From an uncultured Pelagibacteraceae bacterium (GTDB lineage Bacteria > Pseudomonadota > Alphaproteobacteria > Pelagibacterales > Pelagibacteraceae): a stretch of 64,000 nucleotides of DNA. Position numbers and translations under genes: made by a program. The notes under the pieces were generated by a model that saw nothing but the letters and a program-made list of their open reading frames with translations, had not been told where the DNA came from and did not search any database. The stretch is taken from contig CACNZK010000001.1 of assembly GCA_902625035.1 (NCBI GenBank), forward strand, positions 62,001-126,000, written 5' to 3'. How positions within the stretch are numbered: the stretch's first letter is position 1; the number at the start of each line of letters is the position of its first letter. Shown here piece after piece: positions 53,860 through 62,293 of this stretch.

Positions 53860-54900
53860 TTAATGATTAATCGATGAAGAGAAGTTCCAGGAACAATCAA
53901 AACTAGGTATGTAAACTCTCGATAAATTAGTATTTCCAAAATGATGATTAAATACATTTAACCAATTTTCAACTTGAAGAGGTTTTTTATCCTGACTACC
54001 TACCTGCGCAGTAATAACTCCTTTGGGTTTTAGTATTCTAACTAAAGATTCCATGTTTTTAGCTGCAAGATCAATACAAAACTGGTCATCATTTAAATCA
54101 ACAAAAATATGATCATATGTATCTTCGTTTACTGTCTTGATACTTTCAAATGCATCACCCCATACACATTTAACAGAGTTTTTTTCTGTTGATTTTTTTC
54201 CAATATCACCAAGATGTTTATTACAAACCTCCACAACTTCTGGATCTAATTCATACCAATCTATAAAATTAAACTTTTTTGAAATACATTCTCTTGCAAC
54301 ACCGCCATCACCACCACCGATTATTGCTGCTCTTTCGTTTTTTTTATTTAACTTCAGACCTGCTCCAACAAAAGTTGAGCTATATAAATGTTCATCTGAA
54401 GCAGCAACTTGTATTTCACCATCAATAAATAAAGATTTTCCAAATTGTTCTAATTCTAAGATTTCAATATGTTGACCAACTTTTGATTTAAAGTCTTCAA
54501 GCACTTCATTTACAACGTAGGATTTTTGTAAACCAGGTGAGCTATAAATATCATGATAAAGAGATCTGGTATCTCTATTAAATTCTTTTTTAACAATTCT
54601 TTTGTGTTCAAATTCTTTTTTAATAATATCAATTGCTACTGATGGACTTATTTTTCCACAGGTAAAAAAATCAAAACTAATTATTCCATTTTCTGGAAAT
54701 GTATGAAAACTGATATGACTTTCAGCTAATAAAGCTAAAATAGTAAAACCCTGGGGTTCAAATTTATATTTTGAAATATTCAAAATAGTTACATTAGCTG
54801 CTTTAGCTATTTTATGTATAACCCTTTCATAGACTGAAGAATCGTACTCTTTTGAAGTGCCTATAATATCTAAAGTAATATGCTCCCCAACTTTAATCAT
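53860..54900 (-). CDS. S-adenosylmethionine decarboxylase / spermidine synthase fusion
   Basis: 346 residues. The first 115 are a bacterial AdoMet decarboxylase (SpeD): self-cleavage site at Glu60-Ser61 in LAESHISFHTFPE, His66 and Cys81 in FFTCG, matching the order of the pyruvoyl Ser, His and Cys of the prokaryotic enzyme. The rest is an aminopropyltransferase (SpeE): AIIGGGDGGVARE near residue 195, WYELDPEVVEVC and VFVDLNDDQF with the catalytic Asp pair. One polypeptide thus makes decarboxylated SAM and uses it, releasing methylthioadenosine. The gene lies one base after the aldolase gene, with MTA salvage genes upstream in the same transcript. Confidence 0.93.
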   Translation of the reverse strand: MIKVGEHITLDIIGTSKEYDSSVYERVIHKIAKAANVTILNISKYKFEPQGFTILALLAESHISFHTFPENGIISFDFFTCGKISPSVAIDIIKKEFEHKRIVKKEFNRDTRSLYHDIYSSPGLQKSYVVNEVLEDFKSKVGQHIEILELEQFGKSLFIDGEIQVAASDEHLYSSTFVGAGLKLNKKNERAAIIGGGDGGVARECISKKFNFIDWYELDPEVVEVCNKHLGDIGKKSTEKNSVKCVWGDAFESIKTVNEDTYDHIFVDLNDDQFCIDLAAKNMESLVRILKPKGVITAQVGSQDKKPLQVENWLNVFNHHFGNTNLSRVYIPSFDCSWNFSSSINH

Positions 54901-54901
54901 C

Positions 54902-55558
54902 TTACCCTTTTTTATAGTTTTTAGCTTTATCTAAAACTTTTTTCATTTCTTCAAATGAAAGAATCTTAGGTTGACCTAGTTTTAAAGCAATAGTGTATTG
55001 ATGACAAATATTTTCTATCTCTTGTGCAAGTTCAAATGCATCCTCTAAATTTTTTCCAAAAGCAACCTGACCGTGATTAGACATTAAACAAGCAGATCTA
55101 TTTTCTAAAGCATTGATAACATTTTTAGATAACTCTTCTGTTCCAAAAGTAGCGTATTCTGCACATTTAATGTCATCTCCGCCTGCAAGAGCAATCATAT
55201 AATGAAATGGTGGAATTGGTTTTCCATGTGAAGATACAGCTGTAGCGTGTGGCGAGTGAGCATGAACAATAGCTTGGGCTTCTTTTTTATTTACATAAAT
55301 ATCTCGATGAAATCTCCATTCTGATGATGGTTTGTTTGTTGAATTGTTTTTTTCCTCTTCTTCATTTAAACCCATAAAAACAATATCTTCAGGTTTTAAT
55401 GTTTCATATTTTTTTCCTGATGGAGTAATTAAGTATCCTTCTATATCATCCTCTATTCCTCTCAATGATATATTGCCTGATCTAAGAGGTGAAAGATTTG
55501 TTGAATTTAATTTCAGCGAATATTCAATAATTTGATTTCTTTGATCTAAATTCTTCAT
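54902..55558 (-). CDS. class II aldolase, FucA-like; candidate 5-methylthioribulose-1-phosphate aldolase
   Basis: 218 residues. Class II aldolase motifs: RSGNISLR near residue 27, TPSGKKYETL, the catalytic Glu in PSSEWRFHRDIY near residue 80, zinc His in VHAHSPHATAVS, HYMIALAGGDDIKCAEYATFGTEELS and SNHGQVAFGKNLEDAFELAQEIE with a further His. The stretch tracks E. coli FucA closely rather than MtnB. Beside mtnA and mtnP, and without mtnC/mtnD here, it probably splits methylthioribulose-1-phosphate to DHAP and methylthioacetaldehyde. It overlaps mtnA by 4 bp. MtnB dehydratase is the alternative. Confidence 0.82.
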   Translation of the reverse strand: MKNLDQRNQIIEYSLKLNSTNLSPLRSGNISLRGIEDDIEGYLITPSGKKYETLKPEDIVFMGLNEEEEKNNSTNKPSSEWRFHRDIYVNKKEAQAIVHAHSPHATAVSSHGKPIPPFHYMIALAGGDDIKCAEYATFGTEELSKNVINALENRSACLMSNHGQVAFGKNLEDAFELAQEIENICHQYTIALKLGQPKILSFEEMKKVLDKAKNYKKG

Positions 55559-56625
55559 TTAAATAATTCTTTAAGTCCTTTTTCTGATGCTTCACATACA
55601 CCTTTTTCAGTAATTAATCCTGTAACATATTTTGCTGGAGTTACATCAAAAGCTAAATTCATAGCTTTACTTTTGTTTGGATAAATTTGTATTTTCTTTA
55701 TATTTCCTTTTTCATCTAAACCTTCAATATGAGATAATTCGTCTGAATTTCTCTCCTCAATGGGAATATCTTTATGATCTTTTATATTCCAATCAATTGT
55801 TGAACTTGGTAGTGCTACATAAAAAGGAATCTCATTATCATGAGCTGCTAGCGCTTTAAGATAAGTTCCAACTTTATTACAAACATCTCCATTGGCTAAA
55901 GTTCTATCTGTTCCAACAATACACATGTCAACTTCACCTCTTTGCATTAGTATGCCACCTGTATTGTCTGCAATAATTGTGTTTTTAATTCCTTCCTCAT
56001 TTAATTCATAAGATGTAAGATTCGCCCCTTGATTTCTTGGTCTAGTTTCATCTGCCCACACATGAACGGGAATTCCTTTTTTATGTGCATGATAAATTGG
56101 AGAGGTTGCTGTCCCCCAGTTTATTGTTGCAAGCCAGCCTGCATTACAATGAGTTAATATATTAACTGTATCTTTTTTTTTATTATAGATTTCCTCAATA
56201 ATTTTTAGTCCATTTAAACCTATACTTTCACAAAATTTCACATCCTCTTCACATATATCTTTTGCTTCATTCAAGGCTATTTCTAAAATTTTATCGCTAT
56301 TAACACCTGATAATTTATTCATCATTCTATCAACAGCCCACTTTAAATTTATTGCTGTTGGTCTTGAACTAATTAAATCTTCAGCAGATTTCTTTAAAAA
56401 TGATTGGTCATTATTTTCAATAATAGCTAAAACTATTCCATAAGCTGCTGTAGCTCCTATTAAAGGTGCGCCTCTTACCTCCATTACTTTAATCGCATTT
56501 ATTGAGTCCTTAACTGTTTTAAGATCTTTTATTACGAATTGGTGTGGAAGTTTTGTTTGATCAATAATTTTTACAATATTATTTTCAAACCAAATAGTAC
56601 GATATTCTTTTCCTTCAATTTTCAT
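55555..56625 (-). CDS. mtnA: 5-methylthioribose-1-phosphate isomerase
   Basis: 356 residues, eIF2B-like family. VMEVRGAPLIGATAAYG near residue 50, LTHCNAGWLATINWGTA with the catalytic Cys near residue 160, DETRPRNQGANLTSYEL, MQRGEVDMCIVGTDRTLANGDVCNKVGTYLKALAA with the catalytic Asp near residue 240 and DVTPAKYVTGLITEKG. It converts methylthioribose-1-phosphate to methylthioribulose-1-phosphate. It follows the hydrolase gene directly. Confidence 0.96.
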   Translation of the reverse strand: MKIEGKEYRTIWFENNIVKIIDQTKLPHQFVIKDLKTVKDSINAIKVMEVRGAPLIGATAAYGIVLAIIENNDQSFLKKSAEDLISSRPTAINLKWAVDRMMNKLSGVNSDKILEIALNEAKDICEEDVKFCESIGLNGLKIIEEIYNKKKDTVNILTHCNAGWLATINWGTATSPIYHAHKKGIPVHVWADETRPRNQGANLTSYELNEEGIKNTIIADNTGGILMQRGEVDMCIVGTDRTLANGDVCNKVGTYLKALAAHDNEIPFYVALPSSTIDWNIKDHKDIPIEERNSDELSHIEGLDEKGNIKKIQIYPNKSKAMNLAFDVTPAKYVTGLITEKGVCEASEKGLKELFK

Positions 56626-57534
56626 TTAATTAATTTTTGATGCAATAAAATCTAAAATTTTGGGATTATATTCTTTAAAACAAGTGGCTCTATCCATATC
56701 ATGATAATTTTTAATTGGTTTTCCCCATACATTACAACTTTTTCCATTGACCTTATTGTTTTGAGAAATAATTATTCTTTCAACGCCAGAGACTTCCTCT
56801 ACCCAATCTGATACCAATCCACCAAATGGATCTTTTGGATGAGTAAAAACTAGTACAGGTAAATTTGGGCTTTTTTTAATTTCATCTATTTGTATTTGTC
56901 TCATGTTAGCAGGACCAGGACCTTCTTTTTCTTTAAATTTCTTTAAAGCCTCCTCAACCCCAACTTTATCTACTTTATAAGCTTTCGTTAAACGCCCATA
57001 GCATTCAGGAACAAAAGAAATACCTCCAGCGACAATATCTTGATATCTGCTAAGTAACATCATTGTCATCCACCCTCCACAAGATCTTCCAGATAAAAAA
57101 ATTTGATCTTTTTTAAAACCTTGAGCAGAAAAGTCCTCTATAAGTTTTAAATTAGCATCTAATCTTTTTTCTAACTTTGGTTTTCCTTTATATGGCTCTG
57201 TAAATTTTTTTTTATTCCATAATCTCTTATGATCATCTCCTTTTAGTTTGCCAGTACAAAAAAGATAAACAACTATCTCTTTATCTTTAATTTTTTTTCC
57301 TACTAAAGATGTAATATTGTTCATCCCTCCCTTCCAAGCACAATCACTAGACGGACCATCATGAGTAGATTGACCATGATTATAAATTAATAGAATTTTA
57401 TTATGTGGATCACTTATTTTTTGATCTTTTGAATAACTAACTTTGTTGGTCAAAAAACCACTCTTAGTCATTTTATCAGCCAGAACACTTGTATTGAAAA
57501 ATATAATAATTAAAAATATTGATAATTTTTTCAT
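56626..57534 (-). CDS. secreted alpha/beta hydrolase, substrate unknown
   Basis: 302 residues with a signal peptide (KKLSIFLIIIFFNTSVLA, cleavage near residue 19). The nucleophile elbow is GRSCGGWMTMML (G-x-S-x-G) near residue 150, the Asp is likely in FTHPKDPFGGLV near residue 233 and the His in NYHDMDRATCF near residue 282: an alpha/beta hydrolase triad of dienelactone hydrolase type. Its cysteines (SSDCAWKG, FCTGK, RSCGG, PECYG, KSCNVW, ATCFK) suggest disulfides in the periplasm. It sits inside the MTA salvage operon, overlapping mtnP by 4 bp; why is unknown. Confidence 0.78.
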   Translation of the reverse strand: MKKLSIFLIIIFFNTSVLADKMTKSGFLTNKVSYSKDQKISDPHNKILLIYNHGQSTHDGPSSDCAWKGGMNNITSLVGKKIKDKEIVVYLFCTGKLKGDDHKRLWNKKKFTEPYKGKPKLEKRLDANLKLIEDFSAQGFKKDQIFLSGRSCGGWMTMMLLSRYQDIVAGGISFVPECYGRLTKAYKVDKVGVEEALKKFKEKEGPGPANMRQIQIDEIKKSPNLPVLVFTHPKDPFGGLVSDWVEEVSGVERIIISQNNKVNGKSCNVWGKPIKNYHDMDRATCFKEYNPKILDFIASKIN

Positions 57535-58403
57535 TTATTTAAAACTCTCCCGGCAACAGTTTTAAGTTTTTCTATTGTCTTTTTCGTTCTTTTTTCTGGT
57601 GCTGTGATAATGGCTACGTCTAAACAATTATTTGTAGGATCCTTAGGATCAATGTGATCCTCAAAATTTTCTATTAGGTTTTTAATCATATTTTTTGCTT
57701 TAGTGGCATTACCTAATAAAACTTTCACTACTTGTTGAACATCCACGTTTTCATGATCAGGATGCCAACAATCATAGTCTGTGACCATTGAGACAGATGC
57801 ATATCTTATCTCTGCTTCTCTAGCTAATTTTGCCTCTGGCATATTAGTCATTCCAATTACATCTGCTTTCCATGATCTATAAAGATTAGACTCTGCTAAG
57901 GTTGAAAATTGAGGTCCTTCCATAACAACATATGTACCATTTCTCTGATATTCAATTTTTTCTTTTTTTATTGCTTCCTCACACGCATTCATCAAAGCAT
58001 TTGAAGTTGGATGTGCCATAGAAACGTGAGCAACAATTTCATCATCAAAAAATGTTTTCTCTCTCGCAAATGTCCTATCAATAAACTGATCAACAATAAC
58101 AAATTTTCCTGGTGGCAAATTCTCTTTTAACGAACCGACAGCTGAAATAGATACAATATCAGTTACGCCTAATTGTTTTAAAGCATCAATATTTGCTCTA
58201 AAATTTATTTTTGAGGGAGGAACAAAGTGCCCTCTTCCATGTCTTGGTAAGAAGTAAACTTCTTTACTATTATAATTAGTTTTTAAAATTTCGTCTGAGG
58301 GTTTTCCCCAGGGAGTAGTTAAATCTAACAATTCTCTATTTTTGAACTCCTCAACATCATAAAGGCCACTGCCACCAATAATTGCTAATTTATTTATTGT
58401 CAT
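57531..58403 (-). CDS. mtnP: S-methyl-5'-thioadenosine phosphorylase
   Basis: 290 residues. Purine phosphorylase family 2: IGGSGLYDVEEF at the start (phosphate-binding), PRHGRGHFVPPSKINFRANIDALKQLGVT near residue 55, MEGPQFSTLAESNLYRSW near residue 165, MTNMPEAKLAREAEIRYA and TDYDCWH with the base-binding Asp. It phosphorolyses MTA to adenine and methylthioribose-1-phosphate. First gene of the operon; divergent from apt with 41 bp between, so the adenine product can be salvaged next door. Confidence 0.95.
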   Translation of the reverse strand: MTINKLAIIGGSGLYDVEEFKNRELLDLTTPWGKPSDEILKTNYNSKEVYFLPRHGRGHFVPPSKINFRANIDALKQLGVTDIVSISAVGSLKENLPPGKFVIVDQFIDRTFAREKTFFDDEIVAHVSMAHPTSNALMNACEEAIKKEKIEYQRNGTYVVMEGPQFSTLAESNLYRSWKADVIGMTNMPEAKLAREAEIRYASVSMVTDYDCWHPDHENVDVQQVVKVLLGNATKAKNMIKNLIENFEDHIDPKDPTNNCLDVAIITAPEKRTKKTIEKLKTVAGRVLNK

Positions 58404-58444
58404 GTTATAAAATTAATCTATTTATACTTTTATAATTTACTCTT

Positions 58445-58972
58445 ATGAATTTAAAAGACTTTATTAGATCTATCAAAGATTATCCAAAAAAAGGTATTTT
58501 ATTTAGAGATATAACAACTCTAATTAAAAATGAGAAAGCTTTTTCGGAAACTATTGATCAAATTATAGAAAGATCAAAAAAAATGAAATTTAACAAAATT
58601 GCTGCAATTGAATCTAGAGGATTTGTTTTTGCTTCAGCTGTTTCTTATCTTTTGAAAAAACCATTCATAATGTTAAGAAAAAAAGATAAATTACCAGCTG
58701 ATGTTCATTCAGTTGATTTTGAATTAGAGTACGGTAAAGCTACGATAGAAGTTCATAAAGATTCTATTAACGAAGGAGACTCTATTTTAATTATTGATGA
58801 TCTTATTGCTACTGGTGGTACAGCAGATGCAGCAGCAAAACTTGTAAAAATTTCTAAAGGAAAAGTTGCTGGATTTATATTTGTGATAAATCTCTTTGAT
58901 CTAAATGGTTCAGATAATTTGATTAAAAAAGGATACCAAGTAGAAAACTTAATTGAGTTTCCTGGCCATTAA
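58445..58972 (+). CDS. apt: adenine phosphoribosyltransferase
   Basis: 175 residues, the typical Apt size. FRDITTLIKNEKAF near residue 21, IAAIESRGFVFASAVSYLL, and the PRPP loop ILIIDDLIATGGTADAAAKL near residue 118. It makes AMP from adenine and PRPP, salvaging adenine released by MtnP. A TATAAT at 58431-58436 lies 8 bp before the ATG. The 3' end overlaps the convergent GT2 gene by 4 bp. Confidence 0.96.
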   Translation: MNLKDFIRSIKDYPKKGILFRDITTLIKNEKAFSETIDQIIERSKKMKFNKIAAIESRGFVFASAVSYLLKKPFIMLRKKDKLPADVHSVDFELEYGKATIEVHKDSINEGDSILIIDDLIATGGTADAAAKLVKISKGKVAGFIFVINLFDLNGSDNLIKKGYQVENLIEFPGH

Positions 58973-59841
58973 ATTTTAGGTCTATAATAAGAATTCTTCC
59001 CTATCATAGAACTGATTAATCCCAATAACCTCATCTGGTAAATTTTTCGTTTAAAACTATTAAAAGTAATCAAATAATAAAAAAATCTTATTTTCGCAGA
59101 GATCAAATTTTTAAAAACTTTCATCAGAGCGATTAAATAACCATAATGTTTCTTATTGAAATAAAATTTAGACCACATCCAATGCCAATTTCTTAAATAC
59201 TCAATTTCATTTTTGTATTTCGGATCCACAGCTTTTCCTCCTAGATGATGAATTTTAGATTTTGGAACGATATAAATATCCTCATTTTTTTCTATTAATC
59301 GCTTACACAAGTCTTCATTTTCGAGATATAAAAAAAAATTTTCGTCGAAAAAATTAAAATTTTCTATTTTTTTCAATTTTTTTAGATTTAAAAGCATAGC
59401 ATATCCATCGACACTTTTAACTTTAAAAGGTTTATCAGGATCAAAATTATGATCCTTTTTTAAAATATAATTTGGATATTCATCTTTGCTTGAAATTGGA
59501 GAAATAATTCCAAAATTATCAATTTCTTTTGATGCAACCATTATCTCATTCATAGAATTATTTTCTAACGCAACATCAGGATTCAATATCAATGCATAAT
59601 CTTTGTTCACATTTTTAATACCTAAATTATTACCTCCACCCATCCCTAAATTTTCTTTTGACAAAATACATTTAACATTTTTGTATTTAGTTTCGATTTT
59701 ATCTTTAAATTTATCGTTATTAGAATTATCAACTACAACTATTTCAATTTCACTATCTATAGATGTAATACAATTTTCTATCACATGATCACTCTTATAA
59801 CTAACTATGATCACTGAAAGATTTTGCCTAGTTATGGACAT
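58969..59841 (-). CDS. glycosyltransferase family 2
   Basis: 290 residues from ATG 59841; an upstream in-frame ATG at 59892 would overlap the promoter. GT2 features: SVIIVSYKSDHVIENCITSI, VVDNSNNDKF with the first Asp, NLGMGGGNNLGIKNV, ALILNPDVALE (D-x-D-like N-P-D-V), a LKKLKKIENFNFFDENFFLYLENEDLCKRL motif and the C-terminal ED motif. It resembles rhamnosyltransferase-like WbbL/RfbN types. It converges with apt and begins the surface polysaccharide region. Confidence 0.9.
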   Translation of the reverse strand: MSITRQNLSVIIVSYKSDHVIENCITSIDSEIEIVVVDNSNNDKFKDKIETKYKNVKCILSKENLGMGGGNNLGIKNVNKDYALILNPDVALENNSMNEIMVASKEIDNFGIISPISSKDEYPNYILKKDHNFDPDKPFKVKSVDGYAMLLNLKKLKKIENFNFFDENFFLYLENEDLCKRLIEKNEDIYIVPKSKIHHLGGKAVDPKYKNEIEYLRNWHWMWSKFYFNKKHYGYLIALMKVFKNLISAKIRFFYYLITFNSFKRKIYQMRLLGLISSMIGKNSYYRPKI

Positions 59842-59857
59842 AATATATATATACTCG

Positions 59858-59886
59858 ACTATACTAAAATTTGTTTTTAATGTAAA
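59858..59886 (-). promoter_or_regulatory. promoter of the GT2 gene
   Basis: Minus strand TTTACA (59881-59886), 17-bp spacer, TATAGT (59858-59863). Transcription would start near 59851, about 10 nt before the ATG at 59841, which supports that start over the one at 59892. Confidence 0.65.
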
Positions 59887-59895
59887 AATCAAAAA

Positions 59896-60912
59896 ATGAA
59901 AAAGATCATTGTTACTGGTGGATTGGGATTTATTGGAAGTAATCTTATAGAATTACTATTAAAAAAAAATTTTTACATCATCAACATAGATAAAGGAACT
60001 TATTCCTCAAGTTTATATAATACAAAAGATTTTATAAAATCAAAAAAATATAAATATATAAAACTTGATATCTCGAACAAAAAAATTGAAAAAGTATTCG
60101 CAAAGTACAAACCTTCGGGAATTTTTAATTTAGCTGCTGAAACTCATGTAGATAGATCAATAGATAATCCAGGAAGTTTCATTCAAAGTAATATTGTTGG
60201 AGTTTATAACCTCTTAGAATGTTTTAAAAATTTTTCAAAGAAGAATAAATCTAAATTAATTCACATTTCTACAGATGAGGTTTATGGTGATGTTTTAAAT
60301 GGAAGATCTGATGAGGAATATCCATATCAACCAAGTTCACCTTATGCTGCTAGTAAAGCTGCATCAGATCATTTAGTTAGTTCATATATAAGAACATATA
60401 ATTTACCTGCTATGGTAACAAATTGTTCAAATAATTATGGTCCTAAACAACATCCAGAAAAATTAATTCCAAAACTTATATTTAATATTATGAATAATAG
60501 ACCTTTGCCTATTTATGGAAAAGGTAAAAACTCTAGGGAGTGGATTTATGTGAAAGATCATTGTGAAGCATTAATTAAAGTTTTTCAAAAAGGAAAAATT
60601 GGAGAGTTTTATAATATTGGATCAAATAAAAACTTGAATAACTTACAAGTTACGAAAGAGCTCCTAAAAAATTCAAAAAAAATAATAACAATTGGTAAAA
60701 AAGTTAAGATTAATTTTGTTAAAGATAGACCAGGTCATGATATCAGATATGCACTTAATAGTAATAAAATTAAAAAAAAATTAAAATGGTATCCAAAAAC
60801 AAAATTTTCAGAAGGAATAAAATTGACACTTAATTGGTATTTCGAAAATAAATCATATTATAAATCTCTTTCAAAAAAAGATATTTTAAATAGATTGGGT
60901 AAAAATGATTAA
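59896..60912 (+). CDS. rfbB: dTDP-glucose 4,6-dehydratase
   Basis: 338 residues, extended SDR. TGGLGFIGSNLIE at the start (NAD binding), ETHVDRSIDNPGSF near residue 78, HISTDEVYGDV with the catalytic Thr-Asp-Glu near residue 125, YAASKAASDHLV with the Tyr/Lys pair near residue 153 and NCSNNYGPKQHPEKLIP. It makes dTDP-4-keto-6-deoxyglucose. First gene of rfbBAC, overlapping rfbA by 8 bp. Confidence 0.96.
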   Translation: MKKIIVTGGLGFIGSNLIELLLKKNFYIINIDKGTYSSSLYNTKDFIKSKKYKYIKLDISNKKIEKVFAKYKPSGIFNLAAETHVDRSIDNPGSFIQSNIVGVYNLLECFKNFSKKNKSKLIHISTDEVYGDVLNGRSDEEYPYQPSSPYAASKAASDHLVSSYIRTYNLPAMVTNCSNNYGPKQHPEKLIPKLIFNIMNNRPLPIYGKGKNSREWIYVKDHCEALIKVFQKGKIGEFYNIGSNKNLNNLQVTKELLKNSKKIITIGKKVKINFVKDRPGHDIRYALNSNKIKKKLKWYPKTKFSEGIKLTLNWYFENKSYYKSLSKKDILNRLGKND

Positions 60913-61771
60913 AAAGGGAATTATTTTAGCTGGAGGAAAAGGCACTCGGATGAGTCCACTAACAAAAGCAGTCAATAAACAATTACTGCCTATTTATGAT
61001 AAACCTTTAATTTTTTATCCATTATCAATTTTAATGTTATCAAAAATAAAGGATATATTGATAATTGTTAATAAAGGTCAACTGAATCAATATAAGAAAA
61101 TTTTACCAGATGGTAATAATCTCGGAATTAAAATTAGCTACCAAGAGCAGTCTCAGCCCAGAGGTTTACCTGATGCTTTTGTGATTGGAGAAAAATTTAT
61201 TGGAAAAGAAAACGTTGCAATGATTCTTGGAGACAACTTTTTTTACGGCCAAAATTTATCAAAACTTCTACTATCGAGTACTAAATTGAAAAATGGTGCA
61301 AAAGTTATTCTACACAAAGTGGTAAAACCAGAATTGTTTGGAGTAGCTAAAGTTAATAATCGTAATAAAATCATAAAGATCCAGGAAAAACCAAAAAAAT
61401 ATTTTTCGGATCTTGCTATAACTGGATTGTATTTTTTTGACAATAAAGTCGTCAAGTATGCAAAAAAATTAAAACCCTCTAAGAGAGGTGAAGTTGAAAT
61501 AGTAGATTTACTTAAATTTTATAAAATGAAAAATGAATTATACGCAGACTTAATTGGAAGAGGTGGTGCATGGCTTGATACTGGCTCGATGGATGATTTT
61601 TATAAAACAAGTAATTTCGTCTCTGCTGTTGAGAATAGACAAGGTCTTAAAATTGCTTGTTTAGAGGAGATAGCTTTTAATAATAATTGGATAACTAAAA
61701 AGAATATTAAACAATCAATTAAATTTTACGGTAATTGTGACTATTCAAAATATTTATCTAAACTCTTATAA
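60905..61771 (+). CDS. rfbA: glucose-1-phosphate thymidylyltransferase
   Basis: 288 residues, the usual RmlA length. LAGGKGTRMSPLTKAVNKQLLPIYDKPLIFYPLS at the start (nucleotide binding), EQSQPRGLPDAFVIGEKFIG, LGDNFFYG with the Mg Asp near residue 110, and IQEKPKKYFSDLAITGLYFF. It makes dTDP-glucose from glucose-1-phosphate and dTTP, so it acts before RfbB despite its place after it in the operon. Immediately followed by rfbC. Confidence 0.96.
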   Translation: MIKKGIILAGGKGTRMSPLTKAVNKQLLPIYDKPLIFYPLSILMLSKIKDILIIVNKGQLNQYKKILPDGNNLGIKISYQEQSQPRGLPDAFVIGEKFIGKENVAMILGDNFFYGQNLSKLLLSSTKLKNGAKVILHKVVKPELFGVAKVNNRNKIIKIQEKPKKYFSDLAITGLYFFDNKVVKYAKKLKPSKRGEVEIVDLLKFYKMKNELYADLIGRGGAWLDTGSMDDFYKTSNFVSAVENRQGLKIACLEEIAFNNNWITKKNIKQSIKFYGNCDYSKYLSKLL

Positions 61772-62287
61772 ATGAAAATTGTAAAAACAAAATTTAAAGA
61801 TCTATTAATTATTGAAAATCATAAATATTTAGATAACAGGGGTGAATTCAGGGAGATATTATTAGAAAAGAATATTAAAATTAAATTTCCTTTTAATGTA
61901 ATTTCCAAATCAAAAAAAAATGTTATTAGGGGACTTCACTATCAATTAAAAAAACCTCAAGGAAAATTTATCTCTGTAATTAAAGGTGAAATTTTAGATG
62001 TAGCTCTTGATTTAAGAAAAAACTCTAAAACTTATGGCAAATATTACAAAGTTTTGCTCTCAGAAAAAAACTGTAAATCAATTTATATTCCAGAGGGCTT
62101 CGCTCATGGCTTTAGCTGTTTAGGAAATGAAAATATAGTTATTTATAGTTGTACAAATTATAGAAATGCATCAGGAGAAAGAGGAATTTTATGGAATGAT
62201 GAAACACTTAAAATAAATTGGAGAGTAAAAAAACCAATAGTATCCGAGAAAGATAAAAATAATCCTAAATTTAAAGATATTTTTTAA
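61772..62287 (+). CDS. rfbC: dTDP-4-dehydrorhamnose 3,5-epimerase
   Basis: 171 residues of the RmlC cupin family: NVISKSKKNVIRGLHYQLKKPQGKFISVIKGEILDVALDLRKNSKTYG with the catalytic His in RGLHYQ near residue 60, and IPEGFAHGFSCLG with the second conserved His. It epimerises carbons 3 and 5 of dTDP-4-keto-6-deoxyglucose. The reductase that completes dTDP-rhamnose (rfbD) is not visible up to the window end. Confidence 0.95.
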   Translation: MKIVKTKFKDLLIIENHKYLDNRGEFREILLEKNIKIKFPFNVISKSKKNVIRGLHYQLKKPQGKFISVIKGEILDVALDLRKNSKTYGKYYKVLLSEKNCKSIYIPEGFAHGFSCLGNENIVIYSCTNYRNASGERGILWNDETLKINWRVKKPIVSEKDKNNPKFKDIF

Positions 62288-62293
62288 AAAAAA

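Noticed and set aside
53799-53957. 53-residue hydrophobic N-terminal extension of the ABC binding protein
   Set aside because: It runs into the 3' end of the speD-speE gene; a strong ribosome binding site and a normal signal peptide support the ATG at 53798.
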